From NCBI GenBank assembly GCA_950295325.1, contig OX485804.1, positions 1,550,001 to 1,614,000 on the forward strand: a DNA stretch of 64,000 nucleotides, given 5' to 3'. Origin of the DNA: Polytrichum commune (Eukaryota > Streptophyta > Polytrichopsida > Polytrichales > Polytrichaceae). Every line of letters begins with the position of its first letter. Position 1 is the first letter of the stretch. Below the pieces are notes generated by a model that saw only the letters and a list, made by a program, of their open reading frames with translations, had not been told where the DNA came from and made no database searches. Positions 59,764 through 64,000 of the stretch are shown here, piece after piece. The position numbers were made by a program, and so were the translations under genes.

Positions 59764-62700
59764 CTACACACACATACACAACATGTTTATCTTCTCTAAG
59801 AACATACATTGGATGAGAGTAATTCTAGGTGCTCTATTGAACTAGAGTGATTTTAGCTAAAGTGGCATTACCTTCCTATTTGCTTGTTTCATACAAATTG
59901 TAGAGTCAATCTTCCTAATGAAATATTGGTGGGCGTGAAGAGGCATTTTTTTTTCTCACATTTTCAGGTTGGTAATATCCTTGAGGTGTGAAAGTGACAG
60001 GTTGAGTTCCAACATAATTGCAACGCATGGTTTATGTAATGATGATATAATGAAAAGTGGATCTGGGTTCACCATATTATTTCTAGTTCTTTAGTGACCT
60101 CGTAACTATCTACTCAATCCCCTCCCATCCAATGAATAAATTTTCCCATGGAATCCCTATATTTAAAAATCAATTAATAAGAAAATATCTATTTTCAACC
60201 TTTGAATATTGTTCATCTCCAAAGAGGAGTTGTTGGGGGATTTTCTCTATTTGTAAAACATTAAATATATTAAAAATGTGCAATCATGTAAATATAAATT
60301 ATCATAGAAATGAAGTTAAATTATTCATAAGAAATGCAAAGTGTATCAATTTGTTTCAAATTTGCTTGGAAGATCACCAAGATTATTATGTATACTCAAT
60401 AACATGTTTTCAATTTCATTAGGTAATGTTATTTACATTCTATGATCATATGTTTTTATGCATTTAAAAAGGGGTCATAAGTCTACACAAGATACACATA
60501 TTTTCTACAAAAAGATCCATGCAAGTTAATGTTATCTCTATATTATGAATTTTCTCTTGAGTTCTTGCTTTGAAAAGCTTACAAAAAGCTCATGACCTTA
60601 TATAGAAGGTCCAACTGTACGGGTGTGTTCTTTGACTTTTGCATCAACATGTTTTCTTCTCCTATATTTCTCAAAGCGAGCTTGAAAATCTCACTTTAAA
60701 ATTGATCTTGAAAACACATAAAAACCTTAGAGAGATAATAAGGGTTAAGGTATATGACCCTATTTGTGGGCACTCCAACGCCACAAATAAGTTTTAGTGC
60801 CATTTGAATTGAGTTGCTTGGAATTGACCCTCCTTATGCATCCCCTCCTTTCCTTTGTTTCATGTGTTGCATGCTAAAAAACTCACCAGGAACCGAAGGG
60901 ACACCCTGCACAACTTGTTACAAAATTAAAAAATGACTAAATAGCATGATTTTCCCACCGTTACTTACTTGAAAGCATTAACCATATTAAGGTCTTTAAG
61001 GCATGTGCTCCTATTTGTGAGTGCTTATTGAACTCCCTCTTAGAAACAAAATGTTTCATACATAAGCAAAGCTAAGGAGAATGTATTACCTTTACTACTA
61101 GGTTGTCATTGTCGCCATGACAACCATCATGGTTTGCAAAAACTACTGAGACCATGGTGGTCTTATGAAGCCCCAATAACTTGTTTAGGGCACCAACATG
61201 AATGCATCACACCCCATAGTGCTACAAAAAAAAAATTGGGTACGATATGGGGCTAACGGGCTAACATTGATGTCAAAGATCAATAACCCCAATGTTATTT
61301 TGTATTGTTTTGTTACAGGAAAGACCATGCTTCAAAAACATATCATTGCCATGATTGCCATGCATGTAACAACACAATATGATGTTATAAAAATTAGAGA
61401 GTGGTAACATAAGAACACTTTCAATCCATTTCATCCATTGGCTCATATTATTCATGATTACGGTATTTATGCACAAAAGGGAAAGAAAGAAAAACCATGG
61501 GTGAATGCTTCTATTCTTATGTGTGCAAATATGTGTGTGCGCGTGCGTGTGCATATATATTCACTCTCCCAAATAAAATTATCTATACACTATATATAGT
61601 CATATGAAATCTCAAGTCCTTTTAATTTTTAATTTATTTTATTATGACTTATATTTGTGACTTCATTTCTGGATATAAGGAAAAGTACGGAGCATGAAAT
61701 TATTCAAGGCATTATTCTCTTTAGCATAAAACTTGATACATATGTTCATGTATATTATGGTGAATTGAATCCAAAGTCGTTTCATGATTTGGTCATCGGG
61801 AGACACTTGATAGCCATGAGTGCCTATTGAGAAAAAGAAGTAATCATATTACAACACTCATCCTTACCATCAAATTGTGTGTGTTCAAGAATTATTGAGG
61901 GCAAATGTTAGAATATTTCCACATTCATGCTGAAACAATTACATGTTCAAAGTGAATATGCATAGGTAAACTGTGAAGTCAAATTTCAAAAAGATGTTAT
62001 TGACAAGAAACATGCCTACGTCATAATCAAACATTTTTTTTAATATCATAAATGAAATGTCAAAAGCAATGGCAATTCATTGAGGGTAGGACATATCGAC
62101 ATAGTACATCAGAGACATGTTGCTTGGTGGCTAGGATTATCAAGTAGAAAGTCAATTAAGCACGAGGAGAAAAGTATGGGAACCACTCATTAAAGAGTAA
62201 ATGATGCAACATGGCAATTTGGATAATATAAATAAGCAAGTGAGGTTCACAATACACTTGACAACAATCATGACCAATATAGACGTTTCATCTCTGAAAT
62301 ACATAATTATACAACATGTATGAAAACCAATTTATGTGGTAACAAATAATAATTTCATTTCAGTTGGATATATTGTAATTGTAAAACATCACGTGTTAAC
62401 ACTGCATTCTTGTAGTATAATAATGCAAATATTGATGATTCATTTGCAACAAAAATAAATGATGCAAAGAGTTTCATGATAAAATAATTTTGTTTCTTCA
62501 AATTCAAATAAGTAGTGTCAAACCATAGAGGGTGTTGTTCCACCTTGATTAATGCCAGAATGTGGTTGCCACTTGGGATTCATAAGTGTCTCGACCAATG
62601 TAGGGTTGACAAGTGGCAAAACTCGAGGGACATATAATTGTTGTTTGTCGGAATAGAGAGACCTCTATGGTAGGTGATAGAAGATGATGTCTTACAACCC

Positions 62701-62880
62701 TAGAACACCCAAATGCAGGGTTTTAGAATGCTAGAACAATGGGTCAATGAGAGCGTTGTAAAATTGTTCACAAAGCTGTAAACTACTGTGATGCGCATAG
62801 CAAAAACGCCTCAGTGTAAAACCGTTGCTAACTGGGGGCCTGGGTACTAGAGCAAGTGCCTGATTTGCAGGGCCCAGGCG
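59120..62880. other. Intergenic, nothing recognised except one microsatellite
   Basis: A (TG)n run lies at 59727-59757. Other parts are AT-rich with short, unsupported frames (longest 96 codons at 60132-60422). Confidence 0.45.
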
Positions 62881-63204
62881 GCCGGAGCTTCAAAATTCCA
62901 CAGACAGGAATGAATCCCACACAGACAGGGATGAATCCCACACAGATTTAGCACAGGATTCTGGCACAATTATGACAAATCTCATGCCAGCCTCTATTTG
63001 TGCTGCAGTATGTGCACGTACCGATCGAGAGGAGCCACTCCGAAGAATGGAACTCCTGTTGTACTTATACTGATGTGGTACTTGCTGTCCGAACCAAATG
63101 GCAGCTTCTGCCATGTGACCGAGTTATAAGTAAGCGAGCATATCTATGCTGGCCGGTGAATAGCCGATTCACCTACAGGTACCGGTATGAAGCTGACCTC
63201 CATC

Positions 63205-64000
63205 GTTCAAGCCACAATTACTCATCATATTGATGCAAGTCTAATTTTTTCACTGTGATGAGCCTTACCTTCTTGTGGGAACATAGCCGGATCCACATCT
63301 GATCACAGGATCTGTCAGCCAGCATCAAACCCTAGACAATTTCAACAAGCCTGTTTTTGGCTTATAATGGTGTACTCACTCCTGCGAAATCAAGGTTTAT
63401 AGGGTGTAGGGTTTAGGGTAGCATGATAGACTTTGTAAGCTATTGTGTCAGTGTTGTTGTTGAATTGAGGTTCAATCTCATTCAAGGCACAATTTCTACC
63501 ATTAAATTGATGCACCGATTCAATGTGATATGCCTTAACTTGTGGGATTAACATAGCCAGCCGGATGCACATGTGATCAAAGAAGGATCTGTCCAGCTGT
63601 AACAAACCCTAGACCCTAGACATCATCCTACAGTTTCAACAAGCCTGTGTTTGAACCGTGATGACGTGTACTCACTCCTGAAATATCGAGGTTTATAGCG
63701 AATGTTGGGGTATGGCACGATCATGGACTTTGCAAAGTATTCTGTAAGTGTTGTTGTTAAATTGAAGACCATGCTCATCCAAGGCACAATTGCTCATCAT
63801 ATTGATACACTAATTTACTGTGATAAACCTTAACTTCTTGTGGGAACGTAGCCGGATGTACATGTAACCAAAGGATCTGTCAGCCAGCAACAAAACCTAC
63901 ACCCTACACATGTTACAAATTCAACAAGCTTGTGTTTGAACCATGATGACGTGGACTCACTCCTGGAATTTCGAGGTTTAAAGTGAATATTGCTGGTTTG
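63205..64000. repeat. About 280-300 bp tandem repeats, running off the right edge
   Basis: Successive units carry the same series of landmarks: cacaatt.ct(a/c)(c)at (about 63213, 63489, 63786), gtgggaacatagccggat or variant, aaggatctgtc(c)agc, acaaaccctagac, caacaagcctgtgtttg, (g)tactcactcctg and gaggtttata. Spacing is about 276 and 297 bp, with diverged units. No open frame is kept across units. It could be a satellite array or part of a larger repetitive gene region; the true extent is outside the window. Confidence 0.85.

Noticed and set aside
1-64000. CRISPR arrays, bacterial operons, riboswitches, rRNA
   Set aside because: None seen. The tandem repeats lack unique spacers of constant length and the gene structures are eukaryotic.

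Overview
The window looks like nuclear DNA of a land plant. The evidence is spliced genes with GT-AG introns, a type-B cytokinin response regulator with the standard plant exon layout, a plant RanBP2-type zinc-finger gene, and plant-type transposon debris (MULE, PIF/Harbinger, hAT, CACTA and Stowaway). Base composition is AT-rich outside genes and gene density is low. The species cannot be named from sequence alone; a large, repeat-rich genome, possibly of a seed-free plant, is only a guess. All identifications rest on motifs read by eye, with no database search.

Layout. 0-3.6 kb: intergenic, with a TIR element and one copy of a dispersed repeat. 3.7-5.0 kb (minus): intact single-exon GOST/GPR107-type seven-TM protein; its upstream region holds two copies of a repeat that recurs upstream of the zinc-finger gene at 48 kb. 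5.7-7.1 kb: two long hairpins and a tandem repeat. 10.9-14.8 kb (minus): complete five-exon type-B response regulator (545 aa predicted), followed upstream by three ~210-220 bp tandem repeats. 17-18.1 kb: small repeats. 19.0-30.6 kb: a decayed large transposon with a SWIM/MULE transposase on + and a convergent Ulp1-like protease ORF on minus, saturated with the word ggttaca and carrying a younger hAT-like MITE. 32.6-35.9 kb: a chain of related TIR elements, three abutting at shared TAA triplets. 36-39.4 kb: tandem repeats, a TTCTAGAA/TATA cluster with no gene, a GA microsatellite and a Stowaway MITE. 45 kb: Harbinger transposase remnant split by a 78 bp CACTA-type miniature element. 49.3-51.2 kb (+): RanBP2-type zinc-finger gene (first exon unresolved). 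52.2 kb: trihelix-like ORF remnant. 54.0-57.0 kb (minus): broken EXD1-like 3'-5' exonuclease gene whose intron holds an almost perfect 1.33 kb foldback element with 9 bp target duplications. 58.7 kb: second copy of the hAT-like MITE. 63.2-64 kb: ~290 bp tandem repeats running off the edge.

The live genes are unrelated housekeeping or signalling functions (membrane trafficking/GPCR-like protein, cytokinin-responsive transcription factor, predicted organellar RNA-binding zinc finger) and do not form a pathway. The most unusual material is the transposon biology: the nearly symmetrical foldback element, the TAA-linked element chain, the ggttaca-rich large element, and the repeat shared by two gene leaders.
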